Positions 1 to 7,838 of a DNA stretch of 64,000 nucleotides are shown piece after piece. The translations under genes and the position numbers were made by a program. The notes beneath the pieces were generated by a model, which was given only the letters and a program-made list of their open reading frames with translations, was not told the DNA's origin and did no database searches. The stretch's first letter is position 1. The number at the start of each line of letters is the position of its first letter. The stretch spans positions 1 to 64,000 of IMG/VR virus record IMGVR_UViG_3300044684_000361. The stretch is one strand, 5' to 3'. This DNA is from a virus.

Positions 1-1
1 G

Positions 2-1192
2 CTCCTAACCAAGTATGGCCATCCTTCTACGCTGGTGCGCGAGATGCGCAACGGGCAGCTAGGTAAGCAGATATATGAGGATGTTAGAGACGGCAAGATA
101 CCGAAGGATGAGGCAGTAGCCGCAGTCTCGGTCGCCGATACTCCTCCTCAGCAGCAGGAAGAAACAACGCCTGCGCAGACAGTTTCCAGCGAATCGCCTC
201 CCGCGATGCCTTCAGAAATCAATATTAACCCTCCTCAATCGGAGCAAGCCGTGTCTGCAATGCCACATCAGGAAGTCTTAGGCGCAGCTAATCAAATGGT
301 TGATATTCTCGAGCAACTAATGGCGAGCGCGGCTAGCGCGGGATCTAAGGCAGTGCTAGACGCTGATACCGTTCGTTCTATCGTTAAGGACGTTCTAAAG
401 ACTGAAGCGGTCGGAATTCACACGGTAGAGATTAAGACGGGTGATAGCGTCATTGGCAAGGTAGAAGGTAAGACACATATAAAGTTTGAGCATGTGCTCA
501 AGACCGTCTCAACAAGAGTTCAGGGACGTAGGCTACATGTCTGGGCTGTAGGCCCGAGCGGCTCCGGTAAATCGTATTTGGCTTCTCAAGTCGCCAAAGC
601 ACTGAGCTTGAACTATTACAGTACCTCGGCCATCCAGTCGAAATATGATCTTATCGGCTTTGTATCTCCGACCGGAGCGGAAGCCACGCTCAGAACTCCA
701 TTCCGCAATGCTTTCGAGAATGGCGGATTGTTCGCTTGGGATGATATCGATGCTAGCGACCCTCGTGCGTTTGTGGCGTTCAATGAGGCTTTGTCTAACG
801 GTCGCTTTGCTTTTCCCGACAAGGTAATAGAGCAACATACTGATTTTGTCTGTATGGCTAGTGCTAATACGTGGGGTAGTGGTGCCACGGCTGATTATGT
901 TGGCCGCAACAAGATTGATTCAGCTACTCTCTCGCGATTCGTACGCATCGAGATTGGATACGATGAGCAGCTAGAGCGCGAGATAGTAGGAAATCACGAG
1001 TGGGCTACATTCATTCAGCAGATACGTGCAAAGGTACAAAAGGAGGGGGTTAAGATTCTGGTAACTCCGCGCCATACGCTGCAGGGAGTAGCTCTGCTAG
1101 AAGCTGGCATGTCACGCACTGATGTAGAGAGTTACACAGTCTTTGCCGGGCTGGACAGTGACACTGTAGCTCGTCTACGCCGTTCTGTCTAA
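2..1192 (+). CDS. CobS/MoxR-type AAA+ ATPase, 5' end outside window
   Basis: The reading frame is open to the left edge, so the N-terminus is missing; the GTG at 35 is probably internal. After a Pro/Gln-rich linker comes a AAA+ core: Walker A GPSGSGKS encoded at about 551-574, a Walker B-like stretch FAWDDIDASD near 735-765, and a sensor-1 candidate ASANTWG near 860-880. This arrangement resembles the CobS/MoxR (AAA_5) group, which remodels partner proteins using ATP. The gene directly downstream is its likely partner. The family level is fairly sure, the substrate unknown. Confidence 0.8.
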   Translation, partial: LLTKYGHPSTLVREMRNGQLGKQIYEDVRDGKIPKDEAVAAVSVADTPPQQQEETTPAQTVSSESPPAMPSEININPPQSEQAVSAMPHQEVLGAANQMVDILEQLMASAASAGSKAVLDADTVRSIVKDVLKTEAVGIHTVEIKTGDSVIGKVEGKTHIKFEHVLKTVSTRVQGRRLHVWAVGPSGSGKSYLASQVAKALSLNYYSTSAIQSKYDLIGFVSPTGAEATLRTPFRNAFENGGLFAWDDIDASDPRAFVAFNEALSNGRFAFPDKVIEQHTDFVCMASANTWGSGATADYVGRNKIDSATLSRFVRIEIGYDEQLEREIVGNHEWATFIQQIRAKVQKEGVKILVTPRHTLQGVALLEAGMSRTDVESYTVFAGLDSDTVARLRRSV

Positions 1193-1202
1193 GACATGAT
1201 GG

Positions 1203-2057
1203 ATGGGCACTAACATGCAGAACGTCATTAATCTAGGACTACATACCTGGCATGATTTTGTCGATACTGCTGCTAAGCGTTTGAGAGAGCCGCAAATATC
1301 CGGGTATGGAGCTAGCACTGCAGTACACAGGGGTTATGAATGGGATCTTGGAATTGATCTTGCTAAAGCTGTCAAAATGGCCAAAGAGGGTTGGCCAGAA
1401 GGGGTTAAAAACATCTCGGCTCAATTAGACAAGTTACCTCCGGAATCTGAGGTTTTGCCGGAATGGGAAATGTCCGTAGCGGGTGCAATCTGTAATGTAC
1501 CGGCATTTATTGCTGGTGAACCGGAATGCATGTTCGCTCTTAATGATTGTCGCCGTCACGCTAGACGCATTGCATTAGCGTTGGATGGTGTGTTTGCAGC
1601 TGCAGTTAATGCCACGGCGGTTAGGAACTACGCGACAGCTGTAGCTGCTACCGCTAGATATTTGGAAGCTAGCGGCATAGATGTAGCCCTTTACAACGTT
1701 AATACAGCAGACATAGTTGCGCCGACCATTTATGGAATCATAATAAAAGACTTAGGGGAGCCGTTGGATGTAGCCAAGGTAGCCTTTGGATTCCATCCTG
1801 CATTTTTTAGGCGAATCGGTTTCGCTTGGCGCGAGATCACTCCTGCCGCATGCAGCGCCAAAATATGCGGGCAGAGTGGCGCCCGCTACGGACATTCACT
1901 TAAATTGACCAACGAGCTGCTGCAGCCGTTGATTCAAGCTGATACGCCGATTGTTCCACTACGTGGGTTTTACGACAACATTCCGCAGCGTGGATCAGTA
2001 AAGCAATACGTGGAAGTAATAAAACAAGATATTGCCGGGGCTATCGCTGCGATGTGA
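1203..2057 (+). CDS. Phage protein paired with the AAA+ ATPase (DUF7192-like)
   Basis: This 284-residue protein starts 10 bases after the ATPase gene; an in-frame ATG at 1215 is an alternative start. Its N-terminal part contains RLREP and, further on, a GWPEG motif within residues 50-70, a combination I recall from phage proteins encoded beside CobS-like ATPases (DUF7192-like). Such ATPases usually act with a dedicated, often vWA-like, partner, so a two-protein complex is inferred. No signal peptide or membrane segment is evident. A strong terminator follows, so the pair ends a transcription unit. Confidence 0.65.
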   Translation: MGTNMQNVINLGLHTWHDFVDTAAKRLREPQISGYGASTAVHRGYEWDLGIDLAKAVKMAKEGWPEGVKNISAQLDKLPPESEVLPEWEMSVAGAICNVPAFIAGEPECMFALNDCRRHARRIALALDGVFAAAVNATAVRNYATAVAATARYLEASGIDVALYNVNTADIVAPTIYGIIIKDLGEPLDVAKVAFGFHPAFFRRIGFAWREITPAACSAKICGQSGARYGHSLKLTNELLQPLIQADTPIVPLRGFYDNIPQRGSVKQYVEVIKQDIAGAIAAM

Positions 2058-2084
2058 TCGCACATATCGAGTGTGACACGAGGG

Positions 2085-2115
2085 GGGCGGCTTAGTGCCG
2101 CCCTTTTTGTTTCTT
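2085..2115 (+). terminator. Rho-independent terminator
   Basis: A 7-bp GC stem (GGGCGGC/GCCGCCC, 2085-2091 with 2097-2103) encloses a 5-base loop and is followed by a T-rich tract (TTTTTGTTTCTT). It lies 28 bases after the stop of the ATPase partner gene and ends that unit. Confidence 0.9.
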
Positions 2116-2190
2116 ACATTGGTCTAGCCTTTCGTGTTGCTTTCAACTTTGTAGATGCCGCTATAGCTCTGAATTTCCTTCAATTATTTA

Positions 2191-2221
2191 GGTGTACGTT
2201 TTAGCTATTTTGTGGATACTA
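2191..2221 (+). promoter_or_regulatory. Promoter-like element, copy 1 (GGTGTA-N18-GATACTA)
   Basis: This 31-base element has GGTGTA, an internal TAGCTAT, and GATACTA. The same words in the same order and total length recur at 4318-4348. Both copies lie about 52-55 bases before a start codon. The element does not match the host sigma-70 consensus well and may be read by the phage sigma-like factor encoded at 3688-4293; that link is inference. Confidence 0.45.
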
Positions 2222-2275
2222 CAGCTATACGGCATAGCAATATCGCTATTAACCGGAAACAGGAGCTTCCCAAAA

Positions 2276-2743
2276 ATGCTATTACGGAAATTCGATTACA
2301 CCGTCGATCCGACTGCTCATGTAGTCAGCGCAGGTACGGCTGCGGATACCTTTCTGGCAAAGCAATGTCCTGTACTCGTCGGCGCGTTACGGGAACAGGC
2401 GGAACGCACCAGCAGTGCAAAGCTGTACAGCATGAACACGCGTGCGAGGAATGACGCTAAAGCTGGCATCTTGCTGGCGGCGCTGTTCGGATTCAAGAAG
2501 GTTTCCGACATTCCCGACGAGTCCGTGCGGCAGCATGTTGCTGAAGCTGGACTGATTATGGCGGTCACTACATCTGAGATTGCTCGCCGCTACCTGAACA
2601 ACACTCTGGAACCGGAGCTGCACGCTGGCGATGAGGCGTCGAATGAATGGGCGGCAGCCCATGAGGAAGAGAATGGCGGCGACATAGGACCTACGGAGTC
2701 ACAGCCTGCCGTGGTCAATGGCGCTTCTGACGGGATCGTTTGA
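2276..2743 (+). CDS. Hypothetical phage protein
   Basis: The protein has 155 residues. The ATG at 2276 is chosen because CAGGAG lies about 10 bases upstream; an earlier GTG at 2192 would put the start inside the promoter-like element. The body is Ala-rich and helical (residues 30-110), and the last 40 residues are acidic and probably disordered. It contains no motif I recognise. It is the first gene after promoter-like copy 1, and the membrane-protein gene follows 6 bases later. Confidence 0.65.
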   Translation: MLLRKFDYTVDPTAHVVSAGTAADTFLAKQCPVLVGALREQAERTSSAKLYSMNTRARNDAKAGILLAALFGFKKVSDIPDESVRQHVAEAGLIMAVTTSEIARRYLNNTLEPELHAGDEASNEWAAAHEEENGGDIGPTESQPAVVNGASDGIV

Positions 2744-2749
2744 GCCGCC

Positions 2750-3247
2750 ATGTTGCTCAGGGAGGCATTTTGCGGAGGGATGGGTAGCACAGATGCTGCC
2801 TCCCTCCTGGCTCGTCTAACACTTGGGACGTTCTACTTGCTGGCTCGCTTCCGCAGTTTCTACGATCCAAGCAAGCCTCCTGGCTGCCGTCTCTTTAATC
2901 CAGACAGATTCGGTAGCCTGTCTAAAAAGCTCTGCAGCTGCGGATTCTCAAGCAATCTGCGGCTGTGGACTTGGGTAACTGCCTCTGTCGAGGTTTTTGG
3001 CGGGCTAGCCCTGATCACTGGATTGCTCACGACAGCTGCCGCTGTCGGTCTACTGATTCTGACGCTACGTGCAACGGTATGCACGGCATGGGCAAAGATC
3101 AGCGAACAGAATCCGGTAGACGGGATTGATTGCGTAGCCTGCTACTTGTGGCGAGTCGAGGGAGTCTACATAGCACTGGCCCTTGTAATTCTGATGTTAG
3201 GGCCAGGTAGATTCTCAATTGATTGGTTGCTGTGGGGAGTGCCTTAG
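2750..3247 (+). CDS. DoxX-like integral membrane protein
   Basis: The 165-residue protein has about four hydrophobic segments: near the N-terminus (SLLARLTLGTFYLLARF), around residues 80-105 (VFGGLALITGLLTTAAAVGL), and at the C-terminus (YIALALVILMLGPG). Several cysteines lie between the segments. Arrangement and size resemble the small DoxX family of four-helix inner-membrane proteins. A start at ATG 2780 is also possible. Its role in the phage is unknown. Confidence 0.55.
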   Translation: MLLREAFCGGMGSTDAASLLARLTLGTFYLLARFRSFYDPSKPPGCRLFNPDRFGSLSKKLCSCGFSSNLRLWTWVTASVEVFGGLALITGLLTTAAAVGLLILTLRATVCTAWAKISEQNPVDGIDCVACYLWRVEGVYIALALVILMLGPGRFSIDWLLWGVP

Positions 3248-3270
3248 GGGAAGGGAAGAGAAGAGGGAAC

Positions 3271-3318
3271 AGGGGGCTAGGGTAGAGACTACGTGCAGGA
3301 TCTTAACCTTAGCCCCCT
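3271..3318. terminator. Hairpin between convergent genes
   Basis: A perfect 9-bp inverted repeat (AGGGGGCTA at 3271-3279, TAGCCCCCT at 3310-3318) lies between the rightward membrane-protein gene and a leftward gene. The 30-base loop and lack of a T-run make it a weak or bidirectional terminator candidate. Confidence 0.4.
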
Positions 3319-3326
3319 ATGGAACA

Positions 3327-3653
3327 TCACGCAGATCCTTTCATGATGTATTCACGGAAAATCCATAGGGCTATTTCCTTCTTCTCATCCTCTGAGAGCT
3401 GCATACCACCGCTTGTAAATCTAGTCATAGCTATAGGCGTACTCAAGTTGCCTCCCGCAGGAGCGCTGTTATCTACCTTATCGACCATGTATTGCCCAAT
3501 CCACGCATACAGCTGGTATGGCTGTATTTCGAGCTCGCGTTTAATACGTTCGTATGCCTCCCGTCGATCTTTAGCCGACAGTATTTCTTCAGCCTTAGCC
3601 AATTTGGTTTTGTCATCCCATGACTTTCTCCTATCCTGAGACGCATTAGCCAT
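3327..3653 (-). CDS. Hypothetical protein, lone minus-strand gene in the replication block
   Basis: This 108-residue, charged, mostly helical protein has many Lys/Glu/Asp residues in its first half (SWDDKTKLAKAEEILSAK). The ATG at 3653 is preceded by GAGG at a spacing of about 8; a longer frame to 3737 has no better start. It is the only minus-strand gene among the first 12 kb and is divergent from the sigma-factor gene, with overlapping 5' ends. A regulatory role such as control of the sigma factor is possible but unsupported by any motif. Confidence 0.6.
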   Translation of the reverse strand: MANASQDRRKSWDDKTKLAKAEEILSAKDRREAYERIKRELEIQPYQLYAWIGQYMVDKVDNSAPAGGNLSTPIAMTRFTSGGMQLSEDEKKEIALWIFREYIMKGSA

Positions 3654-3687
3654 GCATAGTACCTCGTTGTCGCCCTCTGGCGACGCT

Positions 3688-4293
3688 ATGTTAAATAGCT
3701 CTGAAAAGACCGTAGCCGATATTATTGCTATTGTCAACTACGCGATCGGCAAGCTACGTAGATCCTGGAATATTACAGATTTAGAGAGAGATGATCTACA
3801 GCAAGACGGATACATAGCCGCAATAGCCGCTAATAAGACCTATGATCCACGACTATCGGCCTGGAGCACGTGGATACTCAAAAGGGTAAATGGGCAGCTC
3901 AAAACCTCTCTAGCTCGGTTACGCAGTTGCGGCATTACGGGCAGTCGCTTACGGACGTTACAAATGAACGAGATCCGTCAGCCGCGCATTGACTCTATTT
4001 CTTCTTCTTACATGACTTGGGACAGGGATGACGAGGAGTCTGATCACGAATTTGAAATAGCGGACGAGAGCCAAGTAACAGACGAGGCTGCTGACACTAC
4101 CTCGATTATGGAAGCACTGGGTAACTGTGTATCTGAGCGTAGCCGCCAGGTACTAACCCTCTACTACGGACTAGACGGAAGTCCGTCCCTGACGACTGTA
4201 CAGCTAGCCGAACGTCTGGGGTTTTCCAAAAAACATGCCTTTGCTCTGCTGCAGCGTGCCCAGAACGAGGCGCGTGCCTGCCTGGCTCATTAG
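3688..4293 (+). CDS. Phage RNA polymerase sigma-70-family factor
   Basis: The protein has 201 residues. The N-terminal half has a region-2-like helix (LERDDLQQDGYIAAIAA, then DPRLSAWSTWILKRV). The C-terminal half has a region-4-like segment (SERSRQVLTLYYGLDG, then LAERLGFSKKHAFALLQRAQ), the usual HTH that contacts the -35 box. Regions 1 and 3 are reduced, as in small alternative sigma factors. A start at 3652 is possible. The two shared promoter-like elements at 2191 and 4318 flank the gene and are its obvious candidate targets. Confidence 0.75.
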   Translation: MLNSSEKTVADIIAIVNYAIGKLRRSWNITDLERDDLQQDGYIAAIAANKTYDPRLSAWSTWILKRVNGQLKTSLARLRSCGITGSRLRTLQMNEIRQPRIDSISSSYMTWDRDDEESDHEFEIADESQVTDEAADTTSIMEALGNCVSERSRQVLTLYYGLDGSPSLTTVQLAERLGFSKKHAFALLQRAQNEARACLAH

Positions 4294-4317
4294 AGCCGGG
4301 CGAGCTAGCTACTGGTA

Positions 4318-4348
4318 GGTGTATAAAAATAGCTATCTACAGATACTA
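4318..4348 (+). promoter_or_regulatory. Promoter-like element, copy 2 (GGTGTA-N18-GATACTA)
   Basis: This is the second copy of the element at 2191-2221: GGTGTA, TAGCTAT at 4330-4336, and GATACTA at 4342-4348. It lies in the 106-base gap after the sigma-factor gene and upstream of the primase-helicase operon. A CATAGCAAT word follows both copies (2233 and 4369). Confidence 0.45.
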
Positions 4349-4399
4349 ACAATAGGAGACCTGAAAAACATAGCAATCAAACCCTGTTAGGAGATGTCC

Positions 4400-4660
4400 A
4401 TGGCCACTGCCAAGCGTATCAAGTCCGATCCTCTGCCTCCCCCGCCCGATAAAATACAACTAACTCTGAGCTTGCCAGAAGCCAATACGCTTAAGGCACT
4501 GACAGGGAGTGTCATCGGCGGCATGGATACACCACGCAAGCATACGGATGCAATTTACGATGCCCTACATCAGGCTGGCGTTGACGAATTGTTCCATCTC
4601 GTTGTGCGCAACATAGAATTTGTGCCTAACGCTTTGGATAAAGTCGAGTCTAATGATTGA
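4400..4660 (+). CDS. Hypothetical protein, first gene of the replication operon
   Basis: The protein has 86 residues. TTAGGAGA ends at 4394, which favours the ATG at 4400 over the one at 4394. The middle part (KIQLTLSLPEANTLKALTG) suggests a small beta/alpha fold, but I recognise no family. It overlaps the next gene by 8 bases and leads the operon that encodes the TOPRIM protein and helicase. Confidence 0.65.
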   Translation: MATAKRIKSDPLPPPPDKIQLTLSLPEANTLKALTGSVIGGMDTPRKHTDAIYDALHQAGVDELFHLVVRNIEFVPNALDKVESND

Positions 4661-4925
4661 GAGGCATGAGCTTTGGGATGAGCTCGAAGCGTTTGATCCC
4701 AAATGGCAGCAGCACTATGCCACCACGGAAACAGCAGCAGCAGCAGCTGGCGTATGTGCTCAATGGCATGACTACTGCCGTACACGTAGGCAGACAATGG
4801 CCTGCAATCCTAGACAAGTCGCTGATGTAGCCGGAACGATTCGACGAGAGCAGGAAGCAGCTGCCTCCAGCAGTCTCCCCTATCGACTAGACACAATCGG
4901 GACAGTGAAGGAGATAGCGGAATGA
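4653..4925 (+). CDS. Hypothetical protein upstream of the TOPRIM gene
   Basis: This 90-residue protein overlaps its upstream neighbour by 8 bases and the TOPRIM gene by 4 bases (ATGA). It is helical, with an Ala-rich run and two cysteines. It contains no known motif; a replication-accessory role is suggested only by position. Confidence 0.6.
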   Translation: MIERHELWDELEAFDPKWQQHYATTETAAAAAGVCAQWHDYCRTRRQTMACNPRQVADVAGTIRREQEAAASSSLPYRLDTIGTVKEIAE

Positions 4926-5569
4926 GTCAGAAATGGGAACCAACGCCTAGAGCTAGCAAGACTCCTACTCTGCGGCCATTCGACGGCGAGATAGTCGAGT
5001 TGCCTGATGCAGACGTAGAGTTTTTCCGGGCTGTCTACGAAATATATACTCCATTCTCTACTCGGTACATAAAGCTCAACCCTCATTCTCAACGGTATGT
5101 GCTGCCTATTCTGTCGCCCGAGGGAAAGCTGAGAGGACATGTGCTTAGACAGCCATGGAAGGGAGCGCCGCAGAAACGTCTGCTGTTCTACCCGAAGGCA
5201 GACACGTACATGTCTACTTTCGAGCCGGTGCAGAGCTTCTACGGAGGATGGGATGCGCCGCTCATAATGGTTGAGGATCAGCTGTCTGCAATAAAGCTAT
5301 ACGCCCTTGGCTATCGGTCCGTTGCTGTTCTAGGAACTCCCTACGCTAATGATCCTTTCGGATTCCAGCAGGGAGACAGAGTTGCAGAGCTCGCCAGAGA
5401 GGCAGGTGACAAGGGGCTGATAGTTGCATTAGACAGCGATGCCACTGAATCGGCTTTCATGTTCGCCAAGAAATGGGGCTATGCCTTCAAGAAGATCCGC
5501 GTAGCCATCCTGGACAAGGATTTGAAGGATACGCCGGCCGGCGAGTTTGGGAGGGTGCTCAATGTTTGA
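4922..5569 (+). CDS. TOPRIM-domain protein, primase-like
   Basis: The protein has 215 residues. After an N-terminal region with a zone typical of phage primase-like proteins, IMVEDQLSAIKLYALG (about 115-130) supplies the TOPRIM glutamate strand, and IVALDSDATESAFMFAKKWG (about 165-184) supplies the Asp-x-Asp motif that binds metal. There is no N-terminal zinc finger, so priming may need another protein. Position directly upstream of the DnaB-like helicase supports a role in DNA replication initiation or priming. Confidence 0.72.
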   Translation: MSQKWEPTPRASKTPTLRPFDGEIVELPDADVEFFRAVYEIYTPFSTRYIKLNPHSQRYVLPILSPEGKLRGHVLRQPWKGAPQKRLLFYPKADTYMSTFEPVQSFYGGWDAPLIMVEDQLSAIKLYALGYRSVAVLGTPYANDPFGFQQGDRVAELAREAGDKGLIVALDSDATESAFMFAKKWGYAFKKIRVAILDKDLKDTPAGEFGRVLNV

Positions 5570-5717
5570 GGTTAGGTCGCAATGTATACACGAGCCGCAA
5601 AGCCCCGGCTGCTATTACGTAGAAACCAAGCGGACGGAGCGTAAAGACGCTGAGCAGGACGCAGACCTACTCAAGCTGTTCGGCAAGAAAGCTTGGATTA
5701 CCGAAGTAGATGAATGA
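5562..5717 (+). CDS. Small hypothetical protein between primase and helicase genes
   Basis: This 51-residue gene overlaps the TOPRIM gene by 8 bases and the helicase gene by 8 bases, filling the gap between them. The product starts MFEVRSQCIHEPQSPG and ends in an acidic tail. Its fit into the overlap chain is the main support; the function is unknown. Confidence 0.6.
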   Translation: MFEVRSQCIHEPQSPGCYYVETKRTERKDAEQDADLLKLFGKKAWITEVDE

Positions 5718-6924
5718 TGCAAAGCTTATAGCTTCTGCCATTGCTAGCAGAGAGGCATACGAGACGGTAGCGCCGCATCTGGCAGAAACAGAGTTCAGCC
5801 CGCCTGCACAATTCTGGTGGAAGCTGATAGGGGAATACTATGCGAGAGATAGGAATACTAATAGGGTCGATCTGGATGCTCTCCATACTTTGGGGAGCAC
5901 TCGCGTGGCTAACAACCCCAAGACACGCGAGTTGGTCAACGGTTTTATTCGTGACCTTCCTAATGGTGTCAGCCCTGCTAATGTTGCCCAAGTGGCACTC
6001 GAGCAAAAGCGTCACTCGATCGGAATGGAGCTCGCAGCAGCCATTGCCGCAGGAGACCAAAAGAAGCAAGCAAAGCTCCTGCCTGTCTACCACGAGCTTG
6101 CACAGGCAACCTCATTAACCTCACGGAGGCAGGTAAAGTATGAAAGAGCTACTAGCGTGGATGATTTGTTTAGCAAGGTGGGGGCTGGAAATAGGATTCC
6201 CCTTGCGCCTAGTCGGCTCAATTCCCGCATTAACGGAGGAGCGCTCCCTGGTCACCATATCCTCGTCTTCGGTAGACCGGAGGTAGGTAAGTCCGCTTTC
6301 GCTATCAACTTCGCGGCTGGCATGGCTGTAGCTCAGAACCAGCGGACATTGGTAGTTGAGAACGAGGACCAGATAGACATCACCAAAGCGAGAGGTGTTT
6401 CGAGAGTTACGGGCCTAACAGCGGAGGAGATTGAGGCTGATGTCGCAAAGGCAATTGCCTTATACAAGGACCGCGGAGGGGAGGAACGCCTACAATTTGT
6501 GCAGATGTATCACGGCGGTCCTGATGATCTCATCCCTGTCATTGAGGAGTTTGAGCCGGCAGCTATTGTGCTTAATCAGATTCGTAATCTGGCAGGTGCG
6601 GCTGATGGCATGGTGCAGAGGCTTGAAGAGAACGGGCAAAGGTTTCGAGAGCTGCTGATTAAGTACAGGCTAGTAGGGCTGTCTGTTACGCAGGCTGGCG
6701 GATCTGCTCATAACAAGGCTTGGCTAGACGAGATGGACTTAGACAGCAGCAAGACCGGTCTAACGGGTACTACTGATTTGCAGCTAGGTCTAGGGGCTGA
6801 CGCTGCCATGCTGAGTAAGGGGCAGCGCGCGCTGTCTATCATCAAGAACAAGCTTTCATCAGCTCCTAACTCGAAAGAGGGGCTGTTACTAGAAATCGAC
6901 CCAAGTAGGAGCAAGTTGACATGA
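5710..6924 (+). CDS. DnaB-like replicative helicase
   Basis: The protein has 404 residues. The first 130 residues form a helical DnaB-N-like region. A RecA-fold ATPase follows, with Walker A GRPEVGKSAFA (about 191-201), a Walker B-like strand near AAIVLNQIRNLAG and a C-terminal segment LSVTQAGGSA consistent with motifs of the hexameric 5'-3' helicases. It would unwind the phage replication fork. The preceding TOPRIM protein probably works with it. Confidence 0.82.
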   Translation: MNDAKLIASAIASREAYETVAPHLAETEFSPPAQFWWKLIGEYYARDRNTNRVDLDALHTLGSTRVANNPKTRELVNGFIRDLPNGVSPANVAQVALEQKRHSIGMELAAAIAAGDQKKQAKLLPVYHELAQATSLTSRRQVKYERATSVDDLFSKVGAGNRIPLAPSRLNSRINGGALPGHHILVFGRPEVGKSAFAINFAAGMAVAQNQRTLVVENEDQIDITKARGVSRVTGLTAEEIEADVAKAIALYKDRGGEERLQFVQMYHGGPDDLIPVIEEFEPAAIVLNQIRNLAGAADGMVQRLEENGQRFRELLIKYRLVGLSVTQAGGSAHNKAWLDEMDLDSSKTGLTGTTDLQLGLGADAAMLSKGQRALSIIKNKLSSAPNSKEGLLLEIDPSRSKLT

Positions 6925-7148
6925 ATGCTACAAAGCAATGTGCTGCAGAGACATTCGATATCACTGGTTTGACCAGGGATCAGTTCCTAGCTATTTCCCA
7001 TGCGTTAGGATCAGCATACGGAAACATCGCTTTCGATCTGTATTCGAAGATATGGCCACAGCTGGCGTCTAGCCACTCAGACTACCTTGAAGAAGTGCGC
7101 AAGCGATTTCCTATTGAGCGTGACGGCAAGCAAGTGGAGCTGACTTGA
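6921..7148 (+). CDS. Hypothetical protein
   Basis: The 75-residue protein overlaps the helicase gene by 4 bases (ATGA) and the next gene by 1 base. Its sequence (LTRDQFLAISHALGSAYG) suggests helices; no family is recognised. Confidence 0.6.
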   Translation: MNATKQCAAETFDITGLTRDQFLAISHALGSAYGNIAFDLYSKIWPQLASSHSDYLEEVRKRFPIERDGKQVELT

Positions 7149-7408
7149 TGACTCTTGACAAAGCGAAGCAAATCATTCTGGAGATAGCTGCAGCCCGCAG
7201 GAAGTGGGGTAAGCAGGCGAATCCTCCATACAAGTTGGATGTAATTATGGATGCGCTCGTAGCCATCTCTCCGGAGCTGTCTAAGAGCTGTCCGGAGCAG
7301 CTTATTTCGGCTGAGGAGCTCACCAAGCTGCGAAGGCAGTACGCTGCCTGCCAGAACCGTGAGAAGGCCCGAAACGGTAACGGAGCTGGCTCTATGGGAG
7401 ACCAGTAA
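7148..7408 (+). CDS. Hypothetical protein
   Basis: The 86-residue protein is a single helical domain with two cysteines (SKSCPEQL, YAACQN) and a Gly-rich tail. The ATG at 7148 overlaps the stop of the upstream gene, fixing the start. No motif is recognised. Confidence 0.6.
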   Translation: MTLDKAKQIILEIAAARRKWGKQANPPYKLDVIMDALVAISPELSKSCPEQLISAEELTKLRRQYAACQNREKARNGNGAGSMGDQ

Positions 7409-7834
7409 ATGGTCTGGCTTCGATTCTTTGCCATACAGCTCATAATGCTGACGGCTACTGTGTTGGGCTGGCTGATCCTGATTCCGTTCTGCCTGGCACA
7501 TGCATGGACCGGCTCGTGGGCCGACGAATCTATTAAGGACAAGCGGCCTATAGACCGGTGGGCGTGGCCACCGCTGAACTACGTCTACGGCAATCCAGAG
7601 GACGGAGTATCCGGACAGCAAGCCCTAATCCATGGAGATCAGCCGTACATGCCTAACGCCTGGGCTCCCTGGAGAGCCTACCTGTGGAGCGGCTGGCGTA
7701 ACTCTGCCGATAACCTGAAGTACGTCTTTGCCTGCTCAAGCTGTCCGCTCAAGACGTTCACGCTGTTTGGTAGGCCAGGGAAGATAGGCTGGCAGGAAGA
7801 GAACGGCTACAAAGTTCCGGTTATTGGAAGCTGA
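7409..7834 (+). CDS. Phage membrane-anchored protein
   Basis: The 141-residue protein has one strong hydrophobic segment at residues 5-30 (FFAIQLIMLTATVLGWLILI), then a soluble part with YVYGNPEDG and WSGWRNSADNLKYVF. This Gly-Asn-Pro-Glu-Asp plus Arg-Asn-x-x-x-Asn-Leu signature recurs in phage proteins of unknown function that I recall as a DUF7338-like group. It is the last gene of the less GC-rich left block. Confidence 0.6.
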   Translation: MVWLRFFAIQLIMLTATVLGWLILIPFCLAHAWTGSWADESIKDKRPIDRWAWPPLNYVYGNPEDGVSGQQALIHGDQPYMPNAWAPWRAYLWSGWRNSADNLKYVFACSSCPLKTFTLFGRPGKIGWQEENGYKVPVIGS

Positions 7835-7838
7835 AGTC

